From contig OX104124.1 of the NCBI GenBank assembly GCA_944474755.1, forward strand, positions 46,391,342 to 46,455,341: 64,000 nt of DNA, given 5' to 3'. The notes under the pieces are model-generated. The model saw only the letters and a program-made list of their open reading frames with translations, made no database searches and was not told where the DNA came from. The DNA is from Limnoperna fortunei (lineage: Eukaryota > Mollusca > Bivalvia > Mytilida > Modiolidae). The translations under genes and the position numbers were made by a program. Positions 37,533 through 50,400 of this stretch are shown here, in pieces (position 1 is the first letter of the stretch; every line of letters starts with the position of its first letter).

Positions 37533-37638
37533 GTATCCAAATGAACTGGGATGGCAGATAGATTTATCTAGGAGGGAGATACGTCACCAACATGACCTGC
37601 AGGCTCTAAAAGATTTCCTACTAAATGAAACAGAAAGT
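37533..37638 (+). CDS. NSUN2: NSUN2 exon: YPNELGW...NETES segment
   Basis: After the acceptor CTTTCTTTATAG the first base completes Trp, then YPNELGWQIDLSRREIRHQH and DLQALKDFLLNETES follow. Human: [34 protein letters not shown]. The donor is read as AGT|GTAGAT, ending phase 0. A second possible donor lies 2 bases upstream. Reading on gives VDLRN and a stop. The expected continuation (human GNISRQEAVSMIPP) is not here; its second part is found in the array beginning at 41331. Confidence 0.85.
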
Positions 37639-37683
37639 GTAGATTTAAGAAACTGATCACAATTGGAAATAATCCGATTAAGA

Positions 37684-37843
37684 AATAATTCAAGGCTGTC
37701 CAAATTTTATGGATTATTTAAATGTAAGTAGGAATTATATTCATGAATATTTTGCCACGAGCGTTAGCAATTGGTAAAATGTCATGAATATAATGCTACC
37801 CATATTTAAATAATCCATAAAATTTGGGCAGCCTTGAATTGTT
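37684..37843. repeat. 160-bp hairpin element in NSUN2 intron
   Basis: The left arm AATAATTCAAGGCTGTCCAA, TTTTATGGATTATTTAAATG, ...ATTCATGAATATTTTGCCA is matched inverted by TGGTAAAATGTCATGAATAT ... CATTTGGGTAGC-like sequence ending CCTTGAATTGTT. The loop is about 14 bases. It sits 46 bases after the end of the NSUN2 exon and looks like a MITE-type foldback. Confidence 0.85.
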
Positions 37844-38149
37844 TCGATTCTGATATGAAAATAGTGAAATTTTACATTTCGCGACTACATAGGTACATGT
37901 TCATTTTGGCTGTTCCAATTTCCAAGATACTCTATTGTTACAAAATTAGTTTTGTTCTCTTGGAAAACTTCATAGAAAACAGGAAGAAATATAAATTAAA
38001 AAAACAAACTAACATATTTATTAAAATTAATATAATTTAAAAATCAGAACAAAGAACGACAAAATTAAATCCTTCGTTATATCACCGTGTCTGTGACTGT
38101 GTTGGTGTGTTAGCTGTGTTATGAAAACTGCTGACCGGATTTTGGTTGA

Positions 38150-38500
38150 GCTTATGCTCCTGTTGTAAATCTAAAATGGTGCAAATTTAAATCAACAATT
38201 ATTTTCCACAGTTAATTAGCATTTTGAGAAATTTGGTTGTGTTTTCATTTTGATTCAGTAAATTCGTTTGCTATGGAGGCGGTTGTTGGAATAACATTGA
38301 ATGTCATTGTAAACAACACAATGTCCATTGAGAACACAATGCATCGTATTAAATATGGACGTGTTATCAGTGGAAATTTTTTCTATTGGATTGTTGTAAT
38401 ACAGGGGTACAATATAATAATCAAAAAAGGCAAGCAAAAACATAAGGGCTTTTCCAGAAAAAAAGGTACAGTGGGGTCGGAACGTAGGTAATTTTTTTTC
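38150..38500. repeat. Dispersed repeat copy B (same family as 1-240)
   Basis: It shares TGGTGCAAATTTAAATCAAC and TTGTGTTTTCATTTTGATTC with the window start. The right part (TTTTCCAGAAAAAAAGGTAC, GGGGTCGGAACG) reappears inverted at 41040-41085. It lies in an NSUN2 intron. Confidence 0.75.
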
Positions 38501-39120
38501 CATGGTGGGGGGCGGGGTTGGGTTGAGGGTATTTCTATTTTGGTGGGTTTATGAACATTTTTATTAAAATAATCGCGGTTTTCGGTGTTTTTCTGTTTCT
38601 ATTTCGCCAAACGCGGTGCTTTTGGCGACGTCCGTGCGATTTTTGACTGACGATTTTGTCGGAATGAATGCAAGGAGAATAACCGATCATCATGAACTTG
38701 TGAATGGTGTACGCACGAAAGTTCCGAATGGGACTGGTTGCCGATTTTCTATTTTGCTCTGCTCTCTCATTAACCAGATGTAAAATTCAGAGTATACCAA
38801 AAATGCGTAAAACACATGGCAGAATGTAAGAATGGAGCGTTGACAACGTATTTAACCAACGGCCTATCTCAATATGCTGATACATTTAAGGGTAACTTTA
38901 TTAAATCCTTTTTTGTTTGGTTTTAATTTTAAAATACTATAAAAGTCATTTACGTATTTTATTATATTGTTTTTATTTAACTTTTTATTTTTTTTTTTTG
39001 GGTTAACTAACAATACATGTACACCATGTTCATTGTTCTTGATAATAATAAGAGATTTTTATTGTTTTAAAATTATTAATTTCATTGCCGTCTAATATAA
39101 TAAAGTTGAGATCTGAGTTT
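38500..39120. other. NSUN2 intron, nothing recognised
   Basis: No exon or named repeat was recognised. A T-rich run is present near 38990. Confidence 0.35.
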
Positions 39121-39656
39121 TTAGCTCACCTGACCAAAGGGTCATGTGAGCTATTGTTATCACTTTGCGTCCGTCGGCGTTGTTGTCTGTAAACTTTTTA
39201 CATTTTAATCTTCTTATCACAATCCACTTGGCCAATTGAACCCAAACTTGGCGATTATGTTCATTTGAAGGACCTTTACAAAGTTTGTGTTTTTTATTTG
39301 GATTGGAAAACTAATATGGCTACCACAGCATTACATATATTAACATTGGACCCTAAGGAAAAAGTTTTAAAAGGCTTCTTCTCTGAAACCGATTAACCAA
39401 TTGAAACAAAACTTACTGGCAATATTGTTTGAATGGTCTTCTTTAAATTTTGTTTTATTGCCAATTGGAAAAACATAAATCTTCTGTAAAACCGGTTAAT
39501 AACCAATGGAAATACAATTTTATAGCAATATTGTTTCGATGGTCCTCTATAAAGTTTATTGAAAATTACAGAACTTAGTTTAACATCAGGGAAATGCCAT
39601 CTTCATTGCCTATAAAATCAGGTGAGCGATACAGGCTCTTAAGAGCCTCTAGTTAA
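39118..39656. repeat. 'TTTTTAGCTCACCTG...GAGCCTCTAG' dispersed element, short copy
   Basis: It begins TTTTTAGCTCACCTGACC and ends CAGGTGAGCGATACAGGCTC then TTAAGAGCCTCTAGTT. The same ends bound the copy at 57203-58716. The ends contain an inverted CTCACCTG/CAGGTGAG pair. The 3' GGCTCTTAAGAGCC hairpin followed by CTAG|T is reminiscent of a Helitron 3' end, but the 5' end does not fit the TC start rule, so the class is open. Confidence 0.7.
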
Positions 39657-39659
39657 TAA

Positions 39660-40930
39660 AGTGTTCAATGAGAGGACTCGTAAGTGCAAATCCTATTTTT
39701 TGCAATAAAGAATCAGAGGTATCATTTTGTGAGCACGCTCACAGAATTACTTGTTTACACTTAATACACAAATTGCTTTATAAAGTTAATGTCCCAAACC
39801 TGCCAATAAATGAAAAAATATGGTTGATATTAATTCAAACCACAATAGGACTGGTTGATTTTTAAAAATATCTATTGTGTACTGAAATACAAGATATAGA
39901 CCTGTACTATTTTATGAAACATGAATTAATGACCTAAAGAACACTGCTAATTTGTGAAAATATAATCTGTGTATACTGTTTGTACAAAAAATACTGTTGG
40001 TTTCAGTTTTGATTAAAATTGATATTGGCAAGCTTTATATTTTTTTTAAGAACACCAAAGATAACAGCACAAGAAAACGGACAACTTAAAACTCAGGTGC
40101 TCCAGAAGGGTGCAGTTCCTGCTTGTTGCAACACACCTGTCACGCTTGTGAAAGATGAGCTTGGATCATGATTTTTTTTGACAGATGCAAGTCATTCAAC
40201 ATGTTTAAACACACAAAAAAACTATTTCACTACATGGTGTAAAAAAAGAGTGAATCAATTTCATAAACATTTTATTTCTTATTTAGAACCCTTATACAGT
40301 GTAGTCATAAAGACATCATACAATACATACTACATTTATCACAATGCATTTAGATACAGTTCTCTAAAGGGTTGCTTCAGTATAAACTGGATAGTAGCCC
40401 AAATATAAAGTTAAGAAAATTAATGCCAATTAGTTAAAATAGAATCCACTCGATAGAATTTCATAAGGATTTCCTTTGCTGTTACATCAAGTGGTCTAGT
40501 ATCAGCTTGACTCCACCTGTCCATTTGTTAAAGTTAGGGTAATACCTGAACTATGTGAAATCTCCAAAATATTGGTTTCACAGGGCATCAAGGAAAACCT
40601 TTTCTGTGATGTGACATGTCAATAAAAATCCTTCATGCACATCTACATATTATGTACTTCCTTTATGCTAAGTTTCATTGAATTTCATCAAGCGGTTTAG
40701 GAGGAGTTGCGCTTACAAGGTATGTGGACATACGGACAGACAGACAAACAAGGTGATTCCTATATACCCCCCAAACAAGTTTGTGTGGGGTATAACAAGA
40801 TGAACAGACCAGTTATAAAGCACATACATTATACAAGAGCCAATAGTATCCTTCAGACAAAACAAAATATTTAATCCTATCTGTGGTTTTTTAGCATTCG
40901 AAAAATGAGCACGAATATAATCAAAGAATC
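39660..40930. other. NSUN2 intron, no exon found
   Basis: The short segment CTCAGGTGCTCCAGAAGGGT at about 40094 resembles the sequence flanking the LINE at 18980. Otherwise only chance open frames were seen. Confidence 0.4.
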
Positions 40931-40939
40931 ATATTGATA

Positions 40940-41200
40940 TATCAATTTTATTTATAGGTGGGGGTACTTTCCATAAAAACATTTTCTAGGTTGTGCCTCT
41001 AAAAAAATTAAAATTTAAGTGGTGGTACCACATTTTTTGAGCTGCGTTCCGTCCCCCCACCCCTGTAACTTTTTTCTGGAAATGCCCTCAGCACACAAGG
41101 GTGTAATTTTTTTAATGTCTGATACAGCCACATTCTGTTGATATTTAAATAGAGGTTTGTTTCCATAGCGTTTGAAGGACGTCATATTAGAATAAATCAT
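40940..41200. repeat. Dispersed repeat, inverted copy of the 38150 family
   Basis: The reverse complement contains CCAGAAAAAAGTTACAGGGG and GGGGGACGGAACGCAGC, matching 38453-38487. It also contains TAATATGACGTCCTTCAAAC, matching 4875-4895. The copy is diverged. Confidence 0.65.
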
Positions 41201-41330
41201 AAAAAGTTTTTATAAAGTTAATATGTTATTCAAAGCACAAGTCAAATGACAATGGAAGAGTATTTTGATATAAAATCTTGTACATGAAGGTCAGATGACA
41301 CAAGGAGTAAGTAATCAGACAATGATGCTT

Positions 41331-41382
41331 GCTTTGTCAATGATACCCTCCCTTGCTTATAGATGTCAAACCCCATCATAAG
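41331..41382 (+). pseudogene. NSUN2: First array unit, closest to the ancestral NSUN2 exon
   Basis: Apart from one extra C in the ATACCCTCCC run, which shifts the frame, it would code SMIPP, LLID and VKPHHK. It keeps the Leu-Leu found in human NSUN2, where later units have Leu-Val. It ends AAG|GTAATC. The sequence before it (AATCAGACAATGATGCTTGC) may hold a decayed form of the preceding SRQEAV codons, but this is weak. Its place at the 5' edge and its ancestral-like bases suggest that it is the founder exon. Confidence 0.6.
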
Positions 41383-41442
41383 GTAATCAGTGTCAATGAT
41401 ACCCTCCCTTGGTTATAGATGTCAAACCCCATCATAAGGTAA

Positions 41443-41493
41443 GCAGTGTCAATGATACCTCCATTGGTTCTAGATGTCAAACCCCATCATAAG
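41443..41493 (+). pseudogene. NSUN2: First array unit with the exon frame fully open
   Basis: These 51 bases code AVSMIPPLVLDVKPHHK exactly in frame and are followed by GTAAGC. It is the third unit of the array. It has no recognisable acceptor of its own immediately upstream, only the GTAA of the unit before. Confidence 0.85.
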
Positions 41494-44400
41494 GTAAGCA
41501 GTGTCAATGATACCTCCCTTGGTTCTAGATGTCAAACCCAATCATAAGTTAAGCAGTGTCAATGATACCTCCCTTGGTTCTAGATGTCAAACCCCATCAT
41601 AAGGTAAGCAGTGTCAATGATACCTCCCTTTGTTCTAGCTGTCAAACCAGATCATAAGGTAAGCAGTGTCAATGATACCTCCCTTGGTTCTAGATGTCAA
41701 ACCCCATCATAAGATAAGCAGTGTCAATGATACCTCCCTTGGTTCTAGATGTCAAACCCAATCATAAGGTAAGCAGTGTCAATGATACCTCCCTTGGTTC
41801 TATATGTCAAACCCAATCATAAGGTAAGCAGTGTCAATGATACCTCCCTTGGTTCTAGATGTCAAACCCAATCAGCAGTGTCAATGATACCCTCCCTTGG
41901 TTCTAGATGTCAAACCCAATCATAAGGTAAGCAGTGTCAATGATACCTCCCTTTGTTCTAGATGTCAAACCCCATCATAAGGTAAGCAGTGTCAATGATA
42001 CCTCCCTTGGTTCTAGATGTCAAAGCCCATCAAAAGGTAAGCAGTGTCAATGATACCTCCCTTGGTTCTAGATGTCAAACCCCATCATAAGGTAAGCAGT
42101 GTCAATGATACCTCCCTTGGTTCTAGATGTCAAACCCAATCATAAGGTAAGCAGTGTCAATGATACCTCCCTTGGTTCTAGATGTCAAACCCAATCATAA
42201 GGTAAGCAGTGTCAATGATACCTCCCTTGGTTCTAGATGTCAAACCCAATCATAAGGTAAGCAGTGTCAATGTTACCTCCCTTGGTTCTAGATGTCAAAC
42301 CCAATCATAAGGTAAGCAGTGTCAATGATACCTCCCTTGGTTCTAGATGTCAAAGCCCATCATAAGGTAAGCAGTGTCAATGATACCTCCCTTGGTTCTA
42401 GATGTCAAACCCAATCAGCAGTGTCAATGATACCCTCCATTGGTTCTAGATGTCAAACCCAATCATCAGGTAAGCAGTGTCAATGACACCTCCCTTGGTT
42501 CTAGATGTCAAAGCCCATCATAAGGTAAGCAGTGTCAATGATACCTCCCTTGGTTCTAGATGTCAAACCCCATCATAAGGTAAGCAGTGTCAATGATACC
42601 TCCCTTGGTTCTAGATGTCAAACCCAATCATAAGGTAAGCAGTGTCAATGATACCTCCCTTGGTTCTAGATGTCGAACCCCATCATAAGGTAAGCAGTGT
42701 CAATGATACCTCCATTGGTTCTAGATGTCAAACCCCATCATAAGGTAAGCAGTGTCAATGATACCTCCCTTGGTTCTAAATGTCAAACCCAGTCATAAGG
42801 TAAGCAGTGTCAATGATACCTCCCTTCGTTCTAGATGTCAAACCCAATCATAAGGTAAGCAGTATCAACGATACCTCTTATGGTTCTAGATGTCGAACCC
42901 AATCATAAGGTAAAAAAGTGTCAATGATACCTCCCTTGGTTCTAGATGTCAAACCCAATCATAAGGTAAGCAGTGTCAATGATACCTCCCTTGGTTCTAG
43001 ATGTCAAACCCAATCATAAGGTAAGCAGTATCAACGATACCTCCCTTGGTTCTAGACGTCGAACCCCATCATAGGTAAGCAGTGTCAATGATACCTCCCT
43101 TGGTTCTAGATGTCAAACCACAGCATAAGGTAAGCAGTGTCAATGATACCTCCCTTGGTTCTAGATGTCAAACCCAATCATAAGGTAAGCAGTGTCAATG
43201 ATACCCTCCCTTGGTTCTAGATGTCAAACCCAATCATAAGGTAAGCAGTGTCAATGATACCTCCCTTGGTTCTAGATGTCAAACCCAATCATAAGGTAAG
43301 CAGTGTCAATGATACCTCCCTTGGTTCTAGATGTCAAACCCAATCATAAGGTAAGCAGTGTCAATGATACCTCCCTTGGTTCTAGATGTCAAACCCCATC
43401 ATAAAGTAAGCAGTGTCAATGATACCTCCCTTGGTTCTAGATGTCAAACCCAATCATAAGGTAAGCAGTGTCAATGATACATCCCTTGGTTCTAGATGTC
43501 AAAGCCCATCATAAGGTAAGCAGTGTCAATGATACCTCCCTTTGTTCTAGATGTCAAACCCAATCATAAGGTAAGCAATGTCAATGATACCTCCCTTGGT
43601 TCTAGATGTCAAAGCCCATCATAAGGTAAGCAGTGTCAATGATACCTCCCTTGGTTCTAGATGTCAAACCCCATCATAAGGTAAGCAGTGTGAATGATAC
43701 CTCCCTTGGTTCTAGATGTCAAACCCAATCATAAGGTAAGCAGTGTCAATGATACCTCCCTTGGTTCTAGATGTCAAACCCAATCATAAGGTAAGCAGTG
43801 TCAATGATACCTCCCTTGGTTTCAGATGTCAAACCCAATCATAAGGTAAGCAGTGTCAATGATACCTCCCTTGGTTCTAGATGTCAAACCCAATCATAAG
43901 GTAAGCAGTGTCAATGATACCTCCCTTGGTTCTAGATGTCAAAGCCCATCATAAGGTAAGCAGTGTCAATGATACCTCCCTTGGTTCTAGATGTCAAACC
44001 CAATGAGCAGTGTCAATGATACCCTCCCTTGGTTCTAGATGTCAAACCCAATCATAAGGTAAGCAGTGTCAATGACACCTCCCTTGGTTCTAGATGTCAA
44101 AGCCCATCATAAGGTAAGCAGTGTCAATGATACCTCCCTTGGTTCTAGATGTCGAACCCCATCATAAGGTAAGCAGTGTCAATGATACCTCCCTTGGTTC
44201 TAGATGTCAAACCCCATCATAAGGTAAGCAGTGTCAATGATACCTCCCTTGGTTCTAGATGTCAAACCCAATCATAAGGTAAGCAGTGTCAATGATACCT
44301 CCCTTGGTTCTAGATGTCAAACCCAATCATAAGGTAAGCAGTATCAACGATACCTCTTATGGTTCTAGATGTCGAATCCAATCATAAGGTAAAAAGTGTC

Positions 44401-47400
44401 AATGATACCTCCCTTGGTTCTAGATGTCAAACCCCATCATAAGGTAAGCAGTGTCAATGATACCTCCCTTGGTTCTAGATGTCAAACCCAATCATAAGGT
44501 AAGCAGTATCAACGATACCTCCCTTGGTTCTAGACGTCGAACCCCATCATAGGTAAGCAGTGTCAATGATACCTCCCTTGGTTCTAGATGTCAAACCACA
44601 GCATAAGGTAAGCAGTGTCAATGATACCTCCCTTGGTTCTAGATGTCAAACCCAATCATAAGGTAAGCAGTGTCAATGATACCTCCCTTGGTTCTAGATG
44701 TCAAACCCAATCATAAGGTAAGAAGTGTCAATGATACCTCCCTTGGTTCTAGATGTCAAACCACAGCATAAGGTAAGCAGTGTCAATGATACCTCCCTTG
44801 GTTCTAGATGTCAAACCCAATCATAAGGTAAGCAGTGTCAATGATACCTCCCTTGGTTCTAGATGTCAAACCCAATCATAAGGTAAGAAGTGTCAATGAT
44901 ACCTCCCTTGGTTCTAGATGTCAAACCCAATCATAAGGTAAGCAGTGTCAATGATACCTCCCTTGGTTCTGGATGGCAAACCCAATCATAAGGTAAGCAG
45001 TGTCAATGATACCTCCCTTGGTTCTAGATGTCAAACCCAATCATAAGGTAAGCAGTGTCAATGATACCTCCCTTGGTTCTAGATGTCAAACCCAATCATA
45101 AGGTAAGCAGTGTCAATGATACCCTCCCTTGGTTCTAGATGTCAAACCCAATCATAAGGTAAGCAGTGTCAATGATACCTCCCTTGGTTCTAGATGTCAA
45201 AGCCCATCATAAGGTAAGCAGTGTCAATGATACCTCCCTTGGTTCTAGATGTCAAACCCAATGAGCAGTGTCAATGATACCCTCCCTTGGTTCTAGATGT
45301 CAAACCCCATCATAAGGTAAGCAGTGTCAATGACACCTCCCTTGGTTCTAGATGTCAAAGCCCATCATAAGGTAAGCAGTGTCAATGATACCTCCCTTGG
45401 TTCTAGATGTCAAACCCCATCATAAGGTAAGCAGTGTCAATGATACCTCCCTTGGTTCTAGATGTCAAACCCAATCATAAGGTAAGCAGTGTCAATGATA
45501 CCTCCCTTGGTTCTAGATGTCAAACCCAATCATAAGGTAAGCAGTATCAACGATACCTCTTATGGTTCTAGATGTCGAATCCAATCATAAGGTAAAAAGT
45601 GTCAATGATACCTCCCTTGGTTCTAGATGTCAAACCCAATCATAAGGTAAGCAGTGTCAATGATACCTCCCTTGGTTCTAGATGTCAAACCCAATCATAA
45701 GGTAAGCAGTGTCAATGATACCTCCCTTGGTTCTAGATGTCAAACCCAATCATAAGGTAAGCAGTATCAACGATACCTCCCTTGGTTCTAGACGTCGAAC
45801 CCCATCATAGGTAAGCAGTGTCAATGATACCTCCCTTGGTTCTAGATGTCAAACCCAATCATAAGGTAAGAAGTGTCAATGATACCTCCCTTGGTTCTAG
45901 ATGTCAAACCACAGCATAAGGTAAGCAGTGTCAATGATACCTCCCTTGGTTCTAGATGTCAAACCAAATCATAAGGTAAGCAGTGTCAATGATACCTCCC
46001 TTGGTTCTAGATGTCAAACCCAATCATAAGGTAAGAAGTGTCAATGATACCTCCCTTGGTTCTAGATGTCAAACCCAATCATAAGGTAAGCAGTGTCAAT
46101 GATACCTCCCTTGGTTCTAGATGTCAAACCCCATCATAAGGTAAGCAGTGTCAATGATACCTCCCTTGGTTCTAGATGTCAAACCCAATCATAAGGTAAG
46201 CAGTGTCAATGATACCTCCCTTGGTTCTAGATGTCGAACCCCATCATAAGGTAAGCAGTGTCAATGATACCTCCCTTGGTTCTAGATGTCAAACCCCATC
46301 ATAAGGTAAGCAGTGTCAATGATACCTCCCTTGGTTCTAGATGTCAAACCCAATCATAAGGTAAGCAGTGTCAATGATACCTCCCTTGGTTCTAGATGTC
46401 AAACCCAATCATAAGGTAAGCAGTATCAACGATACCTCTTATGGTTCTAGATGTCGAATCCAATCATAAGGTAAAAAGTGTCAATGATACCTCCCTTGGT
46501 TCTAGATGTCAAACCCAATCATAAGGTAAGCAGTGTCAATGATACCTCCCTTGGTTCTAGATGTCAAACCCAATCATAAGGTAAGCAGTATCAACGATAC
46601 CTCCCTTGGTTCTAGATGTCAAACCACATCATAAGGTAAGCAGTGTCAATGATACCTCCCTTGGTTCTAGATGTCAAACCCAATCATAAGGTAAGAAGTG
46701 TCAATGATACCTCCCTTGGTTCTAGATGTCAAACCCAATCATAAGGTAAGCAGTGTCAATGATACCTCCCTTGGTTCTAAATGGCAAACCCAATCATAAG
46801 GTAAGCAGTGTCAATGATACCTCCCTTGGTTCTAGATGTCAAACCCAATCATAAGGTAAGCAGTGTCAATGATACCTCCCTTGGTTCTAGATGTCAAACC
46901 CAATCATAAGGTAAGCAGTGTCAATGATACCCTCCCTTGGTTCTAGATGTCAAACCCAATCATAAGGTAAGCAGTGTCAATGATACCTCCCTTGGTTCTA
47001 GATGTCAAAGCCCATCATAAGGTAAGCAGTGTCAATGATACCTCCCTTGGTTCTAGATGTCAAACCCAATGAGCAGTGTCAATGATACCCTCCCTTGGTT
47101 CTAGATGTCAAACCCCATCATAAGGTAAGCAGTGTCAATGACACCTCCCTTGGTTCTAGATGTCAAAGCCCATCATAAGGTAAGCAGTGTCAATGATACC
47201 TCCCTTGGTTCTAGATGTCAAACCCCATCATAAGGTAAGCAGTGTCAATGATACCTCCCTTGGTTCTAGATGTCAAACCCTATCATAAGGTAAGCAGTAT
47301 CAACGATACCTCTTATGGTTCTAGATGTCGAATCCAATCATAAGGTAAAAAGTGTCAATGATACCTCCCTTGGTTCTAGATGTCAAACCCAATCATAAGG

Positions 47401-50400
47401 TAAGCAGTGTCAATGATACCTCCCTTGGTTCTAGATGTCAAACCCAATCATAAGGTAAGCAGTGTCAATGATACCTCCCTTGGTTCTAGATGTCAAACCC
47501 AATCATAAGGTAAGCAGTATCAACGATACCTCCCTTGGTTCTAGACGTCGAACCCCATCATAGGTAAGCAGTGTCAATGATACCTCCCTTGGTTCTAGAT
47601 GTCAAACCACAGCATAAGGTAAGCAGTGTCAATGATACCTCCCTTGGTTCTAGATGTCAAACCCAATCATAAGGTAAGCAGTGTCAATGATACCTCCCTT
47701 GGTTCTAGATGTCAAACCCAATCATAAGGTAAGAAGTGTCAATGATACCTCCCTTGGTTCTAGATGTCAAACCACAGCATAAGGTAAGCAGTGTCAATGA
47801 TACCTCCCTTGGTTCTAGATGTCAAACCAAATCATAAGGTAAGCAGTGTCAATGATACCTCCCTTGGTTCTAGATGTCAAACCCAATCATAAGGTAAGAA
47901 GTGTCAATGATACCTCCCTTGGTTCTAGATGTCAAACCCAATCATAAGGTAAGCAGTGTCAATGATACCTCCCTTGGTTCTAGATGTCAAACCCAATCAT
48001 AAGGTAAGCAGTATCAACGATACCTCTTATGGTTCTAGATGTCGAATCCAATCATAAGGTAAAAAGTGTCAATGATACCTCCCTTGGTTCTAGATGTCAA
48101 ACCCAATCATAAGGTAAGCAGTGTCAATGATACCTCCCTTGGTTCTAGATGTCAAACCCAATCATAAGGTAAGCAGTATCAACGATACCTCCCTTGGTTC
48201 TAGACGTCGAACCCCATCATAGGTAAGCAGTGTCAATGATACCTCCCTTGGTTCTAGATGTCAAACCACAGCATAAGGTAAGCAGTGTCAATGATACCTC
48301 CCTTGGTTCTAGATGTCAAACCCAATCATAAGGTAAGCAGTGTCAATGATACCTCCCTTGGTTCTAGATGTCAAACCCAATCATAAGGTAAGAAGTGTCA
48401 ATGATACCTCCCTTGGTTCTAGATGTCAAACCACAGCATAAGGTAAGCAGTGTCAATGATACCTCCCTTGGTTCTAGATGTCAAACCCAATCATAAGGTA
48501 AGCAGTGTCAATGATACCTCCCTTGGTTCTAGATATCAAACCCAATCATAAGGTAAGAAGTGTCAATGATACCTCCCTTGGTTCTAGATGTCAAACCCAA
48601 TCATAAGGTAAGCAGTGTCAATGATACCTCCCTTGGTTCTAGATGACAAACCCAATCATAAGGTAAGCAGTGTCAATGATACCTCCCTTGGTTCTAGATG
48701 TCAAACCCAATCATAAGGTAAGCAGTGTCAATGATACCTCCCTTGGTTCTAGATGTCAAACCCAATCATAAGGTAAGCAGTGTCAATGATACCCTCCCTT
48801 GGTTCTAGATGTCAAACCCAATCATAAGGTAAGCAGTGTCAATGATACCTCCCTTGGTTCTAGATGTCAAACCCAATGAGCAGTGTCAATGATACCCTCC
48901 CTTGGTTCTAGATGTCAAACCCAATCATAAGGTAAGCAGTGTCAATGACACCTCCCTTGGTTCTAGATGTCAAAGCCCATCATAAGGTAAGCAGTGTCAA
49001 TGATACCTCCCTTGGTTCTAGATGTCAAACCCCATCATAAGGTAAGCAGTGTCAATGATACCTCCCTTGGTTCTAGATGTCAAACCCAATCATAAGGTAA
49101 GCAGTGTCAATGATACCTCCCTTGGTTCTAGATGTCGAACCCCATCATAAGGTAAGCAGTGTCAATGATACCTCCCTTGGTTCTAGATGTCAAACCCCAT
49201 CATAAGGTAAGCAGTGTCAATGATACCTCCCTTGGTTCTAGATGTCAAACCCAATCATAAGGTAAGCAGTGTCAATGATACCTCCCTTGGTTCTAGATGT
49301 CAAACCCAATCATAAGGTAAGCAGTATCAACGATACCTCTTATGGTTCTAGATGTCGAATCCAATCATAAGGTAAAAAGTGTCAATGATACCTCCCTTGG
49401 TTCTAGATGTCAAACCCAATCATAAGGTAAGCAGTGTCAATGATACCTCCCTTGGTTCTAGATGTCAAACCCAATCATAAGGTAAGCAGTGTGAATGATA
49501 CCTCCCTTGGTTCTAGACGTCGAACCCCATCATAGGTAAGCAGTGTCAATGATACCTCCCTTGGTTCTAGATGTCAAACCACAGCATAAGGTAAGCAGTG
49601 TCAATGATACCTCCCTTGGTTCTAGATGTCAAACCCAATCATAAGGTAAGCAGTGTCAATGATACCTCCCTTGGTTCTAGAAGTCAAACCCAATCATAAG
49701 GTAAGAAGTGTCAATGATACCTCCCTTGGTTCTAGATGTCAAACCCCATCATAAGGTAAGCAGTGTCAATGATACCTCCCTTGGTTCTAGATGTCAAACC
49801 CAATCATAAGGTAAACAGTGTCAATGATACCTCCCTTGGTTCTAGATGTCAAACCCAATCATAAGGTAAGCAGTGTCAATGATACCCTCCCTTGGTTCTA
49901 GATGTCAAACCCAATCATAAGGTAAGCAGTGTCAATGATACCTCCCTTGGTTCTAGATGTCAAACCCAATCATAAGGTAAGCAGTGTCAATGATACCTCC
50001 CTTGGTTCTAGATGTCAAACCCAATTATAAGGTAAGCAGTGTCAATGATACCTCCCTTGGTTCTAGATGTCAAACCCCATCATAAAGTAAGCAGTGTCAA
50101 TGATACCCTCCCTTGGTTCTAGATGTCAAACCCCATCATAATGTAAGCAGTGTCAATGATACCTCCCTTGGTTCTAGATGTCAAACCCAATCATAAGGTA
50201 AGAAGTGTCAATGATACCTCCCTTGGTTCTAGATGTCAAACCCCATCATAAGGTAAGCAGTGTCAATGATACCTCCCTTGGTTCTAGATGTCAAACCCAA
50301 TCATAAGGTAAGCAGTGTCAATGATACCTCCCTTGGTTCTAGATGTCAAACCCAATCATAAGGTAAGCAGTGTCAATGATACCTCCCTTGGTTCTAGATG

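Noticed and set aside
37639..37656. Exon continuing past NETES as VDLRN then stop, giving a natural C-terminus
   Set aside because: A GTAGAT donor lies directly after NETES, and all later exons of the same gene follow on the same strand. The vague likeness of VDLRN to GNISRQ is too weak to use.
39118..39656. Firm assignment as a Helitron
   Set aside because: The 3' hairpin plus CTAG|T fits, but the 5' end has no A|TC junction and no helicase sequence is present, so only a dispersed repeat is claimed.
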